64,000 nucleotides of DNA from Alitta virens (GCA_932294295.1 OW028585.1:29930720-29994719); one strand, 5' to 3'. Positions 1 through 10,514 are shown, counted from the stretch's first letter. Notes: generated by a model not told the origin, from the sequence alone. Numbers and translations: made by a program.

Positions 1-225
1 CCTCGATATTATGACCACTTCAGTTATTCCCAAGGGTGGTCTTAATTGTCAGGTTCAACTGTATCTAAAAAATACTCTTTATAGTGACGACCTTGATTTT
101 AAGCACTTTAATTGCTGGGCTATTGCAAATGTCAGTTTCAGAATTAAGAGCACCTCGATATTAAGACCACTTCAGTGATTCCCAAGGGTGGTCTTAATTG
201 TGGGGTTTCCTGTATAGAGTGTAGT
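1..225. mobile_element. 17-mer (pogo-like) family fragment, terminal subtype
   Basis: Two blocks of the form ..ATATTAAGACCACTTCAG..CCCAAGGGTGGTCTTAATTG flank about 90 bp that includes TTTAAGCACTTTAATTGCTG. The same arrangement, including the middle segment, recurs at 62960-63210, so this is an interspersed repeat rather than local sequence. Each block is a head-to-head pair of the 17-bp unit. Confidence 0.8.
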
Positions 226-620
226 AACAAATTGCTGACAATGATACTGTGTTTACTGATTTGTCATGTGTCATTTAGCACTGTAAAAAGTTGCACACAA
301 ACACTACCGCGATGATTTACCGCAATTTTACTGTAGTTGTTACGAATTGTGCTTAGAATTCTTGGCAGCGTTGTTTTGACTGCATTGGTTGCAGCAAAGG
401 AATTTTGTTTTTATTTTGTTTTTATCTTGTGCTAGTTTTTTACCCCCTAAAGCAGGTGGCACTATCAACTACCTTCTGTCTACTGCACTGCTTTCGACAG
501 GTGTGCTCCCTCATTTTGGCTTCTTTTTTTTTTTTGGTTTCTGTTTTTGGTCTGATAATAATACTGTTGTTTCCTTCTTGTGGGTCATTGTGACGATTAT
601 TTCATGAACAATATTGAGAT
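226..620. other. No gene seen
   Basis: AT-rich sequence with a T run near 523-535. The short open frames here are low-complexity and hydrophobic, with no splice or start context that would support them. Confidence 0.6.
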
Positions 621-800
621 TCTCCTCTCCTCTCCTCTCCTCTCCTCTCCTCTCCTCTCCTCTCCTCTCCTCTCCTCTCCTCTCCTCTCCTCTCCTCTCC
701 TCTCCTCTCCTCTCCTCTCCTCTCCTCTCCTCTCCTCTCCTCTCCTCTCCTCTCCTCTCCTCTCCTCTCCTCTCCTCTCCTCTCCTCTCCTCTCCTCTCC
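621..800. repeat. Perfect (TCTCC)36 microsatellite
   Basis: Thirty-six uninterrupted copies of TCTCC (180 bp), strictly pyrimidine on the plus strand. Perfection implies recent expansion or homogenisation. It abuts the left arm of the 17-mer element at 803. All frames are open because the unit lacks stops in every register; this is not coding. Confidence 0.99.
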
Positions 801-802
801 TG

Positions 803-1030
803 TCACTATTTAGACCACCTCACTATCAAGACCACCTCACTATTAAGACTGCCTCAATATTATGACCAAATTTCTATTTGGATCACTTCACTATTAGAAC
901 CATTTCATATTAGTATGAAGACCACCTCACTATTAGAACAGCCTCACCATTAAGCCCACTAATGCTTAAGTTAAGGCCACTTAAGACTGCCTCGCTATTA
1001 AGACCACTGCACTTCACAATTAAGTCCACC
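803..1030 (+). mobile_element. 17-mer array, forward arm of foldback-like element copy 1
   Basis: About ten degenerate units of CTATTAAGACCACCTCA in forward orientation. An inverted arm of the same unit lies at 1617-1830, separated by about 590 bp of AT-rich loop, so the two arms could pair. Confidence 0.85.
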
Positions 1031-2090
1031 TCAATTTTAGGACATTTGTCTTTATAAACCTCTGTAGCTATACAGCATTTATTCGTTCTCATTTGGTACA
1101 ATTGAATGAGAAAGACTTGTTATATGTTATAAATTAATATGTACAGAGATAAATGTAAATTTCATGCAAGTCATTGTCATAGGAATTGTCCATGAAGTCC
1201 CAAATTGCATCATCATATTCTAGTCTGGGGAAGCATCTTCAATGATGTAAACAAATTCAACTAAAAACGTTTTCTTGTATTTTAAATATTATTTATTTAA
1301 ACTTTAGTTGGAAGATATGCTGCTTGAAGTAGGTCTATCTGCAGCATCTTCGCTAGCGAAAATTTGCCTGTAAATATTGACATATCTATGTTGACCCCCA
1401 GAACATGATACAACTAATATAGCCCAGCATCTGCGTGCAACATATCCTCTTTCTTTTTCTCTTTCATATTTCTTTGTCCTCTTTCATATTTCTCCGTTCT
1501 CCGTCATATTTCTTTGTCTTTTTCCATACCTTGAGAATGTTCAGTGTTTAGTCTGGCTAAGCTAAGACTATAGGACTTAAGACTTAAAAACCTAAATACT
1601 CTATAGAGATGATCTACAGTGGTACCTCGCCATTAAGACCACCCTTGGTGCAACTTAACTGGTCTTACTAGCGAGGTGGTCTTATGTAGAGGTTAACATT
1701 ACAATGGTAAGAATAGAGTTTGTCTAAAGATGTGTAGTTTAATACTGAGGTGGTCTTAATAGTGAGATGGTCTTTATAGTGAGGTGGTCTTAATAGTGAG
1801 GAGGTCTTAATAGAGAGGTCTTAATTACAGAACTTACAAACTGTAGTGCATTGGTTGGCAATTTATGAAGCTGTTCTTCACAATTCCACATTTTCTGCGA
1901 AGTATTAATTGTAATCTTTTTGTAAGCATTTTTACTGCGCTGTGCAATCTTCATAATTCAATTGGATTATTTTTATCAATTTACAATGAACGGCATAAAT
2001 AGATTACTTTTGGAAACAAATCAAGACATGACAGATGGAACCCTGTTCACAAATTGATGAAATGAGGTGAATGTTAACTTCTTATAGATT
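891..2090 (+). repeat. 1.2-kb duplicated segment, copy 1
   Basis: Matches 9322-10513 almost base for base, with only scattered substitutions and small indels, and ends at the same point where a TCTCC tract begins. It includes both 17-mer arms, the loop and about 250 bp beyond the right arm, so the duplicated unit is larger than the foldback structure. Confidence 0.95.
1617..1830 (-). mobile_element. 17-mer array, reverse arm of copy 1
   Basis: Starts with a TIR-like end (TACAGTGGTACCTCGCCATT) followed by TGGTGCAA and ACTGGTCTTA, then repeated GAGGTGGTCTTAATAGT, the reverse complement of the forward unit. The TIR-like start suggests a small pogo-like element sits at this junction. Confidence 0.85.
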
Positions 2091-2091
2091 T

Positions 2092-2606
2092 TCCTCTCCT
2101 CTCCTCTCCTCTCCTCTCCTCTCCTCTCCTCTCCTCTCCTCTCCTCTCCTCTCCTCTCCTCTCCTCTCCTCTCCTCTCCTCTCCTCTCCTCTCCTCTCCT
2201 CTCTTCTCTTCTTCTCTCTTCTTCTCTCCTCTCTTCTCCTCTCCTCTCCTCTTCTCTTCTCTTCTCGTCTCGTCTCGTCTCTCTTCCTCTCTTCTCTTCT
2301 CTTCTCTTCTCTTCTCTTCTCTTCTCTTCTCTTCTCTTCTCTTCTCTTCTCTTCTCTTCTCTTCTCTTCTCTTCTTCTCTCCTCTTCTCTTCTTTTCTCC
2401 TCTTCTCTTCTCTTCTTTTCTTCTCTCCTCTTCTCTTCTCCTCGTCTCGTCTTCCTCTCTTCTCCTCTTCCCGTCTTCCTCTCTTCCTCTCTTCCTCTCT
2501 TCCTCTCTTCCTCTCCTCTCCTCTCCTCTCCTCTCCTCTCCTCTCCTCTCCTCTCCTCTCCTCTCCTCTCCTCTCCTCTCCTCTCCTCTCCTCTCCTCTC
2601 CTCTCC
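2092..2606. repeat. (TCTCC/TCTTC)n compound microsatellite
   Basis: About 515 bp of pure pyrimidine. Outer blocks are TCTCC; the core is TCTTC with CGTCT and TCTTCC interruptions. The core is more degenerate and looks older than the flanks. It follows copy 1 of the duplicated segment. Confidence 0.98.
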
Positions 2607-2714
2607 AATATCGAACTTAATTACTTAATATGTAAATGTTCTAAATAGTTACATAAATTTATTAAATTTAATGTTAACACCTAACTAGATTATTTACCAT
2701 TATATACATATAGA

Positions 2715-2757
2715 AGACCAGTGAATTTGCACCAACTGTGCTTTTAATGGCGAGGTT
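2715..2757 (+). mobile_element. Right-terminal fragment of 17-mer family
   Basis: AGACCAGTGAATTTGCACC followed by CTTTTAATGGCGAGGTTT is the standard right end of the family (compare 28688-28740), here without its array. It lies 110 bp beyond the TCTCC tract. Confidence 0.75.
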
Positions 2758-3456
2758 TTTTCCGGCCTAAACATGGCAGACATTTACTTGAAATTCTCCT
2801 TCATAATGTCAACAAATAAGAGGAGTAGATATGGCATGGATATGGGCCTTGCATTTGACTGCAGGTCAAGTGCTTTACAAGTGCACTCTGCACTCTAGCA
2901 CTTTAGACTACAACTTTGCACTTAACTTTGATTGTTGTGACTTGGAATTTTAGTACATGTGGCACTTTTTTGTTTAAATATATTGTTGTATAAATATATT
3001 TTATTAAGATATAAAGTGACTAAAAAAGTATTAATAATATCTTTATACATATACATATAATTTGACTTAAAAAAGTATTAAGAATACATTCTATATATAT
3101 AATAATTATAATTATTGATATTTAATTATGGTATAAAAAATATATAAAAATGTATTGAAATATATTATATGACTAATAGATGGGAAGTTTGTTTTAATAT
3201 CTTCCATATGAAGATCTTCTATATTATAACTATTATTATATCATGATATTGTTCCAATGTTTAACTACTGACACAACTAGTATATTTTGTATGCGCTGAA
3301 TATTCCTTCATATACATGCAACTTTTTCTTAGCGATATTTTTGGCAAGGGTCTAGACCACAGTCACAAAAATATGAGCATTTTTGCAAAATCTGGCAAAA
3401 GGTGTTTTCTCACCTGGGTGTTATGCATACCGAGAGTCCTAATAAGCATAATAACT
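2758..3456. other. AT-rich stretch, no gene seen
   Basis: Strongly AT-rich sequence with many ATATAT tracts. The open frame near 3316-3504 has no coding character that can be argued from sequence. Confidence 0.6.
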
Positions 3457-3470
3457 GTTTCCATGGTAAC
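3457..3470. promoter_or_regulatory. RFX X-box-like motif
   Basis: GTTTCCATGGTAAC fits the RFX-family X-box consensus GTHNYYATRRNAAC at every position. Similar sites occur at 26284-26297 and 28962-28975. Binding is inferred from the motif only. Confidence 0.4.
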
Positions 3471-3539
3471 CCGTTTTTGTGATATAAGATCTATGCAAAA
3501 ATGACCTTTTCCCAGGGTCGTATTCATATGTCAACTGGA

Positions 3540-3835
3540 TGATTTGAGTTGAGAGAGGCTCAGGCTTGACAAGAGAGATGAAGCATTTCGCTTGACGCTC
3601 TTCATGAGCTACATCTCAGCTGCTGGACGTCGAATGTTGTCGATCGCATGAGATGTTAAATCGGAGGTGCCTGGTACTCGGTGACTATGTTGAGGCGAGT
3701 AATAGAACCCACCTATGGGGTTGATGTGTAACATGGTGGGGAATCCAAGCAGCCTTATCATCTCATCGTTACGTCTGCCTCTGGCGGCTGGTCATATAAG
3801 CTGGCTAATCTTCAGACCCAGTAGCATTCAGACAA
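3540..3835 (+). mobile_element. tRNA-derived SINE family A
   Basis: Carries the family body: CTTCATGAGCTACATCTCAG, GCATGAGATGTTAAAT, the TCGGTG..TATG segment, the ..TGTGTAACATGGT segment, and the 3' part CTTATCATCTCATCGTTACG and GACCCAGTAGCATT. Immediately followed by a second copy. Confidence 0.9.
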
Positions 3836-4090
3836 AGACATCTCAGCTGGATGTCATTCGCATGAGATGTTAAATTGGAGGTGCCTCGTCCTCGGTGTCT
3901 ATGTTGAGGCTAGTAAAAGACCCCAGCCATGGGGTAAATATTAATGTGTAACATGGTGTGAATTTCAAGCCTTGTCATCTCATCATTGCGTCTGCCTCTG
4001 CAACTTCTGACCAGTAGAATTGATACATTACAATACAATACAATACAATAGTTGTAACAATACAGTACAGTTAAATACAATACAGTAATC
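3836..4090 (+). mobile_element. tRNA-derived SINE family A with (AATAC)n tail
   Basis: Lacks the tRNA head and starts at ATCTCAGCTGGATGTC. It ends in an (ACAAT/AATAC) tail at 4028-4088, the clearest example of the subtype A1 tail. Confidence 0.9.
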
Positions 4091-4097
4091 TATAGGA

Positions 4098-4262
4098 TAA
4101 CTCAGCTGAAATTAATTTGCATAAGACATTAAATTGGTGGTGCCTTGTACTCCGTGTCCAGGCTGGGGCAAGTAAAAGACCCCACCCATGGGGTAAATGT
4201 GTAACATGGTGTGGACTCCCAAGTCTTATCACAATAATATTATGCCTGTCAGGGCATCTTGC
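4098..4262 (+). mobile_element. tRNA-derived SINE family A fragment
   Basis: Third head-to-tail copy in 700 bp. The core from CATAAGACATTAAATTGG through ATGGGGTAAATGTGTAACAT is intact; the 3' part is degraded. Confidence 0.85.
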
Positions 4263-4920
4263 AAGTTGCTACAAAGGCATAATACACACAATATATAAGC
4301 TGATTTTTATAATAATTATATAATTGAACTTGGAGTAAATTTAGTTTGAAAACTATAATTTTGAAAGAGAAGAAGGTCAAGATTTTTGCACTGACCATGT
4401 TTTATTTACTCCCACTCATTCATCCTTTTTGTTTACTATATCATAGTGGGACATAATTTACCAGCAATTTACATTGACTAAAAGACTTCTGTTGTTATAT
4501 TTACTCTTCAAATAAACAAACAGACAATCACGGCCATCACAGCCTCATCCTGGATTCTGTAACCAATGGCAACAGTAACCAATGGCAACCGTATCTAAAC
4601 TTCCATCTGCTGGAGTTATCCCTTAATCCGGGCTGTTGCAGCAAAGGTCATATTCCAAAAGGTCAAGTTGTGATATATGATATTTAATCATAAAGATGTA
4701 CTTGATATATATTGATGGGGAAATGTGCACTATAGGCTTCTTTTAGATCACATTTTCGTATTATTATTTTTTTTTTTTACGTATTGTTAGAAATATGTCA
4801 ATATTGCAAGAATGAAATTTTAAAGTTTTATTTTCAGTGAATATTTTGTAAAGCAATATCGAGTAGATTCGAACCCGTGTGTAACGAACTAGTTTTGACT
4901 GTCAAATTTAAAAGTTGTGC
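4263..4920. other. No gene seen
   Basis: AT-rich unique sequence with a T run near 4770. Nothing beyond short chance frames. Confidence 0.55.
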
Positions 4921-5067
4921 GTTATAACCAAGTTTAATTACAATTATCGTGCTATGTTGGTCTGGTATAACAAATAGGGGATATATCCATTCTTATATTC
5001 AATGACCGCGTTATACCGGGACTTTCGTTATAAGTTTGCTCGTTATTGTTATAAAAGGACCCGACTG
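4921..5067 (+). mobile_element. TIR element fragment ending ..GACCCGACTGTA
   Basis: GTTATACCGGGACTTTCGTT and AAAGGACCCGACTG followed by TA resemble the end of a pogo/Tc1-type element. A second copy at 56643-56995 carries a SINE insertion. Confidence 0.5.
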
Positions 5068-5127
5068 TATGGCCAAATATACCCAAGACTGTAAATTCAT
5101 TCATTTATGCATGTCGATGTCTATGCC

Positions 5128-5262
5128 AATGTTACACATTTACCCCATGGGTGGTGTCTTTTACTTGCCTCAGCATAGACATCCAGTATGAGACACCTCC
5201 AATTTGACATCTCATGCGATCAACATCCAGCTGAGATGTATAGCTCACGAAGAGTGACATGC
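5128..5262 (-). mobile_element. SINE family A, reverse
   Basis: Reverse complement of the SINE core (ACACATTTACCCCATGGGT, TACTTGCCTCAGCATAGAC, ACATCTCATGCGATC). It runs directly into the 194-bp tandem array. Confidence 0.88.
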
Positions 5263-5283
5263 ATAACAAAATTTTTTTTCTCT

Positions 5284-6066
5284 CTTGACAAGCTTGAGCC
5301 TCTCTCAACTCAGTTAACATGTAACTCAGCTGGTTAATCACAAAGATTGCTACACCAGAATTTAAACTCAGGACCTTCAGAGGAACTGGCCAGTATCTTA
5401 CACATGGCCAAGTAATTTCACTCACAGACAATTTTCTGTGTATCTTTAGCTCCTTGCAGAATCCCTTTGCCCAGCTTAATGTTATGTTTCTCTCTTGACA
5501 AGCATGAGCCTCTCTCAACTCAGTTAACCACGAAGAGTGCCACACCAGAATTCAAACTCGAGACCATCAGAGGAACTGGCCAGTATCTTACACATGGCCA
5601 AATAAATCACTTCGCTCACAGACAATTTTCTGTGTATCTTTAGCTCCTTGCAGAATCCCTTTGCCCAGCTTAATGTTATGTTTCTCTCTTGACAAGCATG
5701 AGCCTCTCTCAACTCAGTTAACCACGAAGAGTGCCACACCAGAATTCAAACTCGAGACCATCAGAGGAACTGGCCAGTATCTTACACATGGCCAAATAAA
5801 TCACTTCGCTCACAGACAATTTTCTGTGTATCTTCAGCTCCTTGCAGAATCCCTTTGCCTAGCTTAATGTTATGTTTCTCTCTTGACAAGCATGAGCCTC
5901 TCTCAACTCAGTTAACCACGAAGAGTGCCACACCAGAATTCAAACTCGAGACCATCAGAGGAACTGGCCAGTATCTTACACATGGCCAAATAAATCACTT
6001 CGCTCACAGACAATTTTCTGTGTATCTTTAGCTCCTTGCAGAATCCCTTTGCCTAGCTTTATGTTA
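5284..6066 (-). repeat. 194-bp tandem repeat, four copies
   Basis: The phrase CTTGACAAGC recurs at 5284, 5494, 5688 and 5882, so the last two periods are exactly 194 bp and the first is 210 bp. Read on the minus strand the unit contains a degenerate tRNA 3' half (GGTCTCGAGTTTGAATTC) followed by the SINE A sequence leading to CACTCTTCGTG, so it appears to be an amplified SINE head and flank. Open frames within it are repeat artefacts. Confidence 0.95.
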
Positions 6067-6286
6067 TCTGTGACTCCCGCTGTGTTGAGATAGGGATACC
6101 CACGATGAAAAAGTACTCCCTTTGAGAGATAAACCTAAGATTAACTGAGCATCAATTATGGATTGGCTGTTGAGAGGCAAGAGTGTCAAGGAGTGGCTTC
6201 GTGCATCTGGGAATTATGTCTATGAAAAAAGGGGGGGGGGGGTGTAAGGAATAAAAAGAAATAACAGAATTTGCGGAAATAAATCA
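6067..6286. other. No gene seen; G run
   Basis: Unique sequence with a G run at about 6230-6242. Confidence 0.6.
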
Positions 6287-6625
6287 GCTGGGTGGCCTAG
6301 TGGTTAAGGCATTCGCCAATTCCAAATTCTGCTGAAAGTCCCGGGACCTGCATTCGATTCCACTCTTCGTGAGCTACATCCCAGCAGCTGGATGTCGGTC
6401 GCATGAGATGTTAAATCGGAGGTGCCTCCTACTCGGTGTCTATGGGAGGTCCCTTGTACTCGGTGTCTATGCTGAGGCAAGTAAAAGACCCCGTTGGGCC
6501 CACCAGGGTAAATGTGTAACATGGTGTGGACTCCAAGCCCTTATCATCTCATCATTACGTCTGCCCATGGAACCTGGTCCAATGAGCTGAGTAACCTTCA
6601 GACCCAGTATCATTGAGACATTGAC
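6287..6625 (+). mobile_element. SINE family A, near full length
   Basis: Has a tRNA head (box A-like TGGCCTAGTGGTTAAGGC; box B-like TGCATTCGATTCC) followed by the complete body and the GACCCAGTATCATTGAGAC 3' part. A 30-bp piece of the body (CGGTGTCTATG..) is tandemly duplicated at 6434-6470. Confidence 0.92.
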
Positions 6626-6725
6626 ATAGTGTTTGACCCGAGAAGTACTGTAATGGCATACTACCCAGGGAGTTGAATAAGGCTCAAGCTTGAACAGACC
6701 TGCCAAGGCTGTCAATTGTAGTAAA

Positions 6726-6893
6726 CAGGAGCGGATCCAGAAAATTTTTCAAGAGGGGGGGTTGACAAATTAAAATGTATTGCGGGGACCGCTGAATTGT
6801 TTTTTTTTTATATATTTTATGATTTAAATGGACTAGGCCAAGGGGAGGGGGTTGCTACCCCTAACCCCCACCCCCTAAATCCGCCACCTGCTT
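6726..6893. mobile_element. hAT-like MITE (GCGGATCCAG type)
   Basis: Left end AGCGGATCCAGAAAATTT and right end CCTAAATCCGCCACCTGCT are approximately inverted and match the widespread GGCGGATCCAG-type hAT ends. Internal G-rich and C-rich runs are typical. Confidence 0.55.
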
Positions 6894-7250
6894 TCGTTTG
6901 TTGTACCTGGTGGTGAATATGCCAAAAGTTTTGCAGTTTATTCTCTTACTTCTATATCGTGTTTGAGAATTAAGACTTTGAGTTATCTTCCTGACTTGGT
7001 CGAGAACTTGGCAACTTCGTAGTCTGGCTCATTTTAGACCGAAAATCGGCCAAAACATGTTGAGAGGGGAAACACAAAGCCACTTCTTAGTAAACAGTGG
7101 ACTTTTTGCATCATTTTGTGAATTTATTCCTTTGCTAAGTAGCCACTTAAACGATTGGACTTGGGATGTTGGGAAGTGTCTCAGGCTGGGAATTTGCTGA
7201 GCTCGAATATTTTGAAATAGACGGACAAGTAGACAGACACTGGCAGACGG
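6894..7250. other. No gene seen
   Basis: Unique sequence. The GACAGACGGACAGACAG patch near 7220-7258 is simple sequence. Confidence 0.55.
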
Positions 7251-7254
7251 ACAG

Positions 7255-7470
7255 ACAGAATATAATATAATATAATATGATATGATATAATATTTTATTG
7301 TGATCCACCATCTCTAATTATAATAAATTGTGATCCGCCATCCCTGATTTAAATATTCGACAGACTACTTCAGGATGATCAGTTTCACTTTCATTTTCCA
7401 CACTTAGATCAGGTTTTATTATAATATAATATAATATAATATATTAGAGAATAGAATAGAATAGAATGAG
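7255..7470. repeat. (TATAA)n and (AATAG)n short arrays
   Basis: TATAA-type pentamer runs at 7258-7292 and 7418-7445, then an AATAG run at 7446-7468. ATTGTGATCC(A/G)CCATC occurs twice between them. Confidence 0.9.
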
Positions 7471-7496
7471 GTGGTCTCAATAGGAGGCTTCAATGT

Positions 7497-7800
7497 AATA
7501 GAGTCTTTTCACTGAGCAGCCCTGAATTCAGCAAGACATAAGTCTTTCCTCTCCTCTAATTACTGGTTTTGCATTACTAACTGATTCCATTAATATCAAT
7601 TTCTCCGACAAATAACAGAAAATCAGTTGAATGATAAGATGTCAAATATACATTAAAATGCGCTAAAAATACTGCTGCTAGGATGCACTTTGCTTCAGCC
7701 AATCAGGGTCAAGGGCAGGAAAATGCAGTCAATAGAATTGCAGTATTCTGTCATAGCCACCTGTTGGAAATACAGAGAACCTTCTGTGAAAATCCACTTT
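7497..7800 (+). mobile_element. MITE family B, copy 1
   Basis: Begins AATAGAGTCTTTTCACTGA and ends ..CTGTGAAAATCCACTTT. The two ends are imperfect inverted repeats. No coding capacity. Confidence 0.93.
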
Positions 7801-7844
7801 TTGCATATCGTGACGTCATCTGGGGTTTAGTGTGGATGCTATAA

Positions 7845-7872
7845 ATAGTCTGGTGGTTAAGGCATGGTCTCT
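7845..7872 (+). mobile_element. tRNA-like SINE head, split by MITE B copy 2
   Basis: TCTGGTGGTTAAGGCATGGTCTCTAA looks like an A box and stops where MITE B copy 2 begins. Short, so tentative. Confidence 0.35.
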
Positions 7873-8187
7873 AACAGAGTCTTTTCACTGAACAGCCCTA
7901 AATTCAGCAAGACATAAGTCTTTCTTCTCCTCATAACTCATTTTGCTTTTCAGACACAGTAGGTAATAACTGATTCCATAAATATAACTTTCTCTGAAAA
8001 TAACAAACATCAACTAAATGATAAAGTGTCAAATATACATTAAAATGCACTAAAAATTGCTGCTTGGATGCACTTTGCTTCAGCCAATCACAGTCAAGGG
8101 CGGGAACTTTGTCAGCCAATAGAATTGCAGTATTCTGTTTTAGCCACCTGGTGGAAATACAGAGAACCTTCAGTGAAAATCAGCTAT
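7873..8187 (+). mobile_element. MITE family B, copy 2
   Basis: Same element as copy 1, with ends AACAGAGTCTTTTCACTGA and CAGTGAAAATCAGCTAT. The three copies at 7.5-8.6 kb are in the same orientation. Confidence 0.93.
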
Positions 8188-8188
8188 A

Positions 8189-8250
8189 CTTCCAGTGGTT
8201 AAGGTGTTGGCCTACTGATCATGAGGTAGTAGGTTCGAACCTCGGCCATG
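8189..8250 (+). mobile_element. tRNA-like segment (SINE head)
   Basis: CCAGTGGTTAAGGTGTTGG (A-box region) is followed 27 bp later by GTAGGTTCGAACCTCGG (B box). A similar segment lies at 20769-20826 on the other strand. A functional tRNA is unlikely: no good acceptor stem is seen. Confidence 0.55.
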
Positions 8251-8283
8251 GCATGAGTGCTGTGGATACTTGGCGATATAGGC

Positions 8284-8608
8284 AATAGAGTCTTTTCACT
8301 GAGCAGCCCTGAATTCAGCATGGCATAAGTCTTTCTTCTCCTCTTATAACTCATTTTGCTTTTCAGACAAAGAAGATCATAATTAACCTATTCAATAAAT
8401 ACAACTTTCTCAGGGAAATAACAGATACCAACTGAATGATAAGATGTTAAATATACATTAAAATGCACTAAAAATACTGCTGCTTGGATGCACTTTGCCT
8501 TATCCAATCACAGTGAAGGGTGGGAACTTTCCCAGCCAATAGTATTGCAGTATTCTGTTTTAGCCACCTGGTGGAAATACAGAGAACCTTCCGTGAAAAT
8601 CCACTATT
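8284..8608 (+). mobile_element. MITE family B, copy 3
   Basis: Well preserved: AATAGAGTCTTTTCACTGA to CCGTGAAAATCCACTATT. Immediately followed by GTGAGAGGTCTTAATTT, a 17-mer family fragment. Confidence 0.95.
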
Positions 8609-9090
8609 GTGAGAGGTCTTAATTTAAAACCCTGCAGTTCAGTTAATCCTGTGTTATCACTGAATACTCCCCAGGGAGTTGAGAAAGACTCTGAACTGGT
8701 CATCCAAGGGTGCAGTTTGTATCGTATCCTCACAATAAAGATCACTTCACTACAAATGCTTATAACGAATGATCAGCCTTTGGAGGGTCTTGCAGTTAAA
8801 CAGCTTGCAGCTGTATGGCTACTGCTTCGATGCACGCACACTTCTATATACTTCTGGAAGATCATTTCATATTTTGCTCTGTATTTCCGACTAACTGACA
8901 TGAACTGCGTATGATATAAATAAAATTGACAAGTGACCCGCTGATAGACTGTTAACTGTGCTTTGTGAACTAAAACTGAGTACAGTCCTGGCTTCCTATA
9001 TCTGGCTTCTTACCTGGTAGCTCAGTGTAAACAATGCTTGCCTTGGTCCCCTGCACACCTTGTGTTTTTAAGCCACATGAAAGAGATATA
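8609..9090. other. No gene seen
   Basis: The frame at 8609-8914 is short and unsupported. TGGTAGCTCAGTGTAAAC near 9013 resembles a tRNA A box, but no B box follows. Confidence 0.5.
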
Positions 9091-9091
9091 T

Positions 9092-9475
9092 GGTGGAACC
9101 TGGCTATTAAGACCACCTCATTATCAAGACCATGCGCCTCAGTGTTATGATCACATCACTATTTAAGACCACTATTAAGACCACCTCATTATTAAGACCA
9201 CCTCACTATTAAGACTTCACTATTAAGACCACCTCACTATTAAGACCACTTCACTATTAAAACCTCCTCACTATTAAGACCACCTCACTATTTAGAACAC
9301 CTCACTATTTAGAACACCTCACTATTAGAACCATCTCATATTAGTATGAATACTACCTCACTATTAGAACGGCCTCACCATTAAGCCCACTAATGCTTAA
9401 GTTAAGGCCACTTAAGACTACCTCGCTATTAAGACCACTTCACCATTAAGTCCACCTCAATTTTAGGACATTTGT
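9092..9475 (+). mobile_element. 17-mer array, forward arm of foldback-like element copy 2
   Basis: Begins GGTGGAACCTGGCTATTAAG, a TIR-like end, then about twenty units of CTATTAAGACCACCTCA. This copy keeps the left terminus that copy 1 lost. Confidence 0.9.
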
Positions 9476-10513
9476 CTTCATACACCTCTGTAACTATATA
9501 GCATTTATTCGTTCTCATTTGGTACAATTGATTGAGAAAGACTTGTTATATATGTTATAAATTAATATGTACAGAGATAAATGTAAATTTCATGCAAGTC
9601 ATTGTCATAGGAATTGTCCATGAAGTCCCAAATTGCATCATCATATTCTAGTCTGGGGAAGCATCTTCAATGATGTAAACAAATTCAACTAAAAACGTTT
9701 TCTTGTATTTTAAATATTATTTATTTAAACTTTAGTTGGAAGATATGCTGCTTGAAGCAGGTCTATCTGCAGCATCTTCGGTAGCGAAAATTTGCCTGTA
9801 AATATTGACATATCTATGTTGACCCCCAGAACATGATGCAACTAATATAGCCCAGCATCTGCATGCAACATATCCTCTTTCTTTTTCTCTTTCATATTTC
9901 TTTGTCCTCTTTCATATTTCTCCGTTCTCCGTCATATTTCTTTGTCTTTTTCCATACCTTGAGAATGTTCAGTGTTTAGTCTGGTTAAGCTAAGACTATA
10001 GGACTTAAGACTTAAAAACCTAATACTCTATAGAGATGATCTACAGTGGTACCTCGCCATTAAGACCACCCTTGGTGCAAATTTACTGGTCTTACTAGCG
10101 AGGTGGTCTTAATACTGAGGTTAAAATACAATGGTAAGAATAGAGTTTGTCCAAAGATGTGTAGTTTAATACTGAGGTGGTCTTAATAGTGAGATGGTCT
10201 TTATAGTGAGGTGGTCTTAATAGTGAGGAGGTCTTAATAGAGAGGTGGTCTTAATTACAGAACTTACAAACTGTAGTGCATTGGGTGGCAATTTATGAAG
10301 CTGTTCTTCACAATTCCACATTTTCTGCGAAGTATTAATTGTAATCTTTTTGTAAGCATTTTTACTGCGCTGTGCAATCTTCATAATTCAATTGGATTAT
10401 TTTTATCAATTTACAATGAACGGCATAAATAGATTACTTTTGGAAACAAATCAAGACATGACAGATGGAACCCTGTCGATGAAATGAGGTGAATGTTAAC
10501 TGTTCTTATAGAT
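9322..10513 (+). repeat. 1.2-kb duplicated segment, copy 2
   Basis: Counterpart of 891-2090 at an offset of about 8.43 kb. Differences are sparse single bases and a few indels (for example the loss of about ten bases near 10474). Confidence 0.95.
10040..10260 (-). mobile_element. 17-mer array, reverse arm of copy 2
   Basis: TACAGTGGTACCTCGCCATT start, then repeated GAGGTGGTCTTAATAGT units. Pairs in principle with 9092-9475 around a 565-bp loop. Confidence 0.88.
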
Positions 10514-10514
10514 G

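Noticed and set aside
2021..2628. Long open frames on both strands encoding leucine/serine/proline or arginine/glutamate repeats (also 580-865 and 10489-11159)
   Set aside because: They are the direct translation of TCTCC/TCTTC repeats, open in all frames because the unit has no stop in any register.
5132..5867. Open frames of 68-137 codons with shared segments
   Set aside because: They lie in SINE A and the 194-bp tandem repeat.
8996..9060. Minus-strand 37-bp exon with CAG|GTAAGA donor
   Set aside because: The segment contains a tRNA A-box-like TGGTAGCTCAGTG, the acceptor tract is weak and the length breaks frame; a SINE remnant is likelier.
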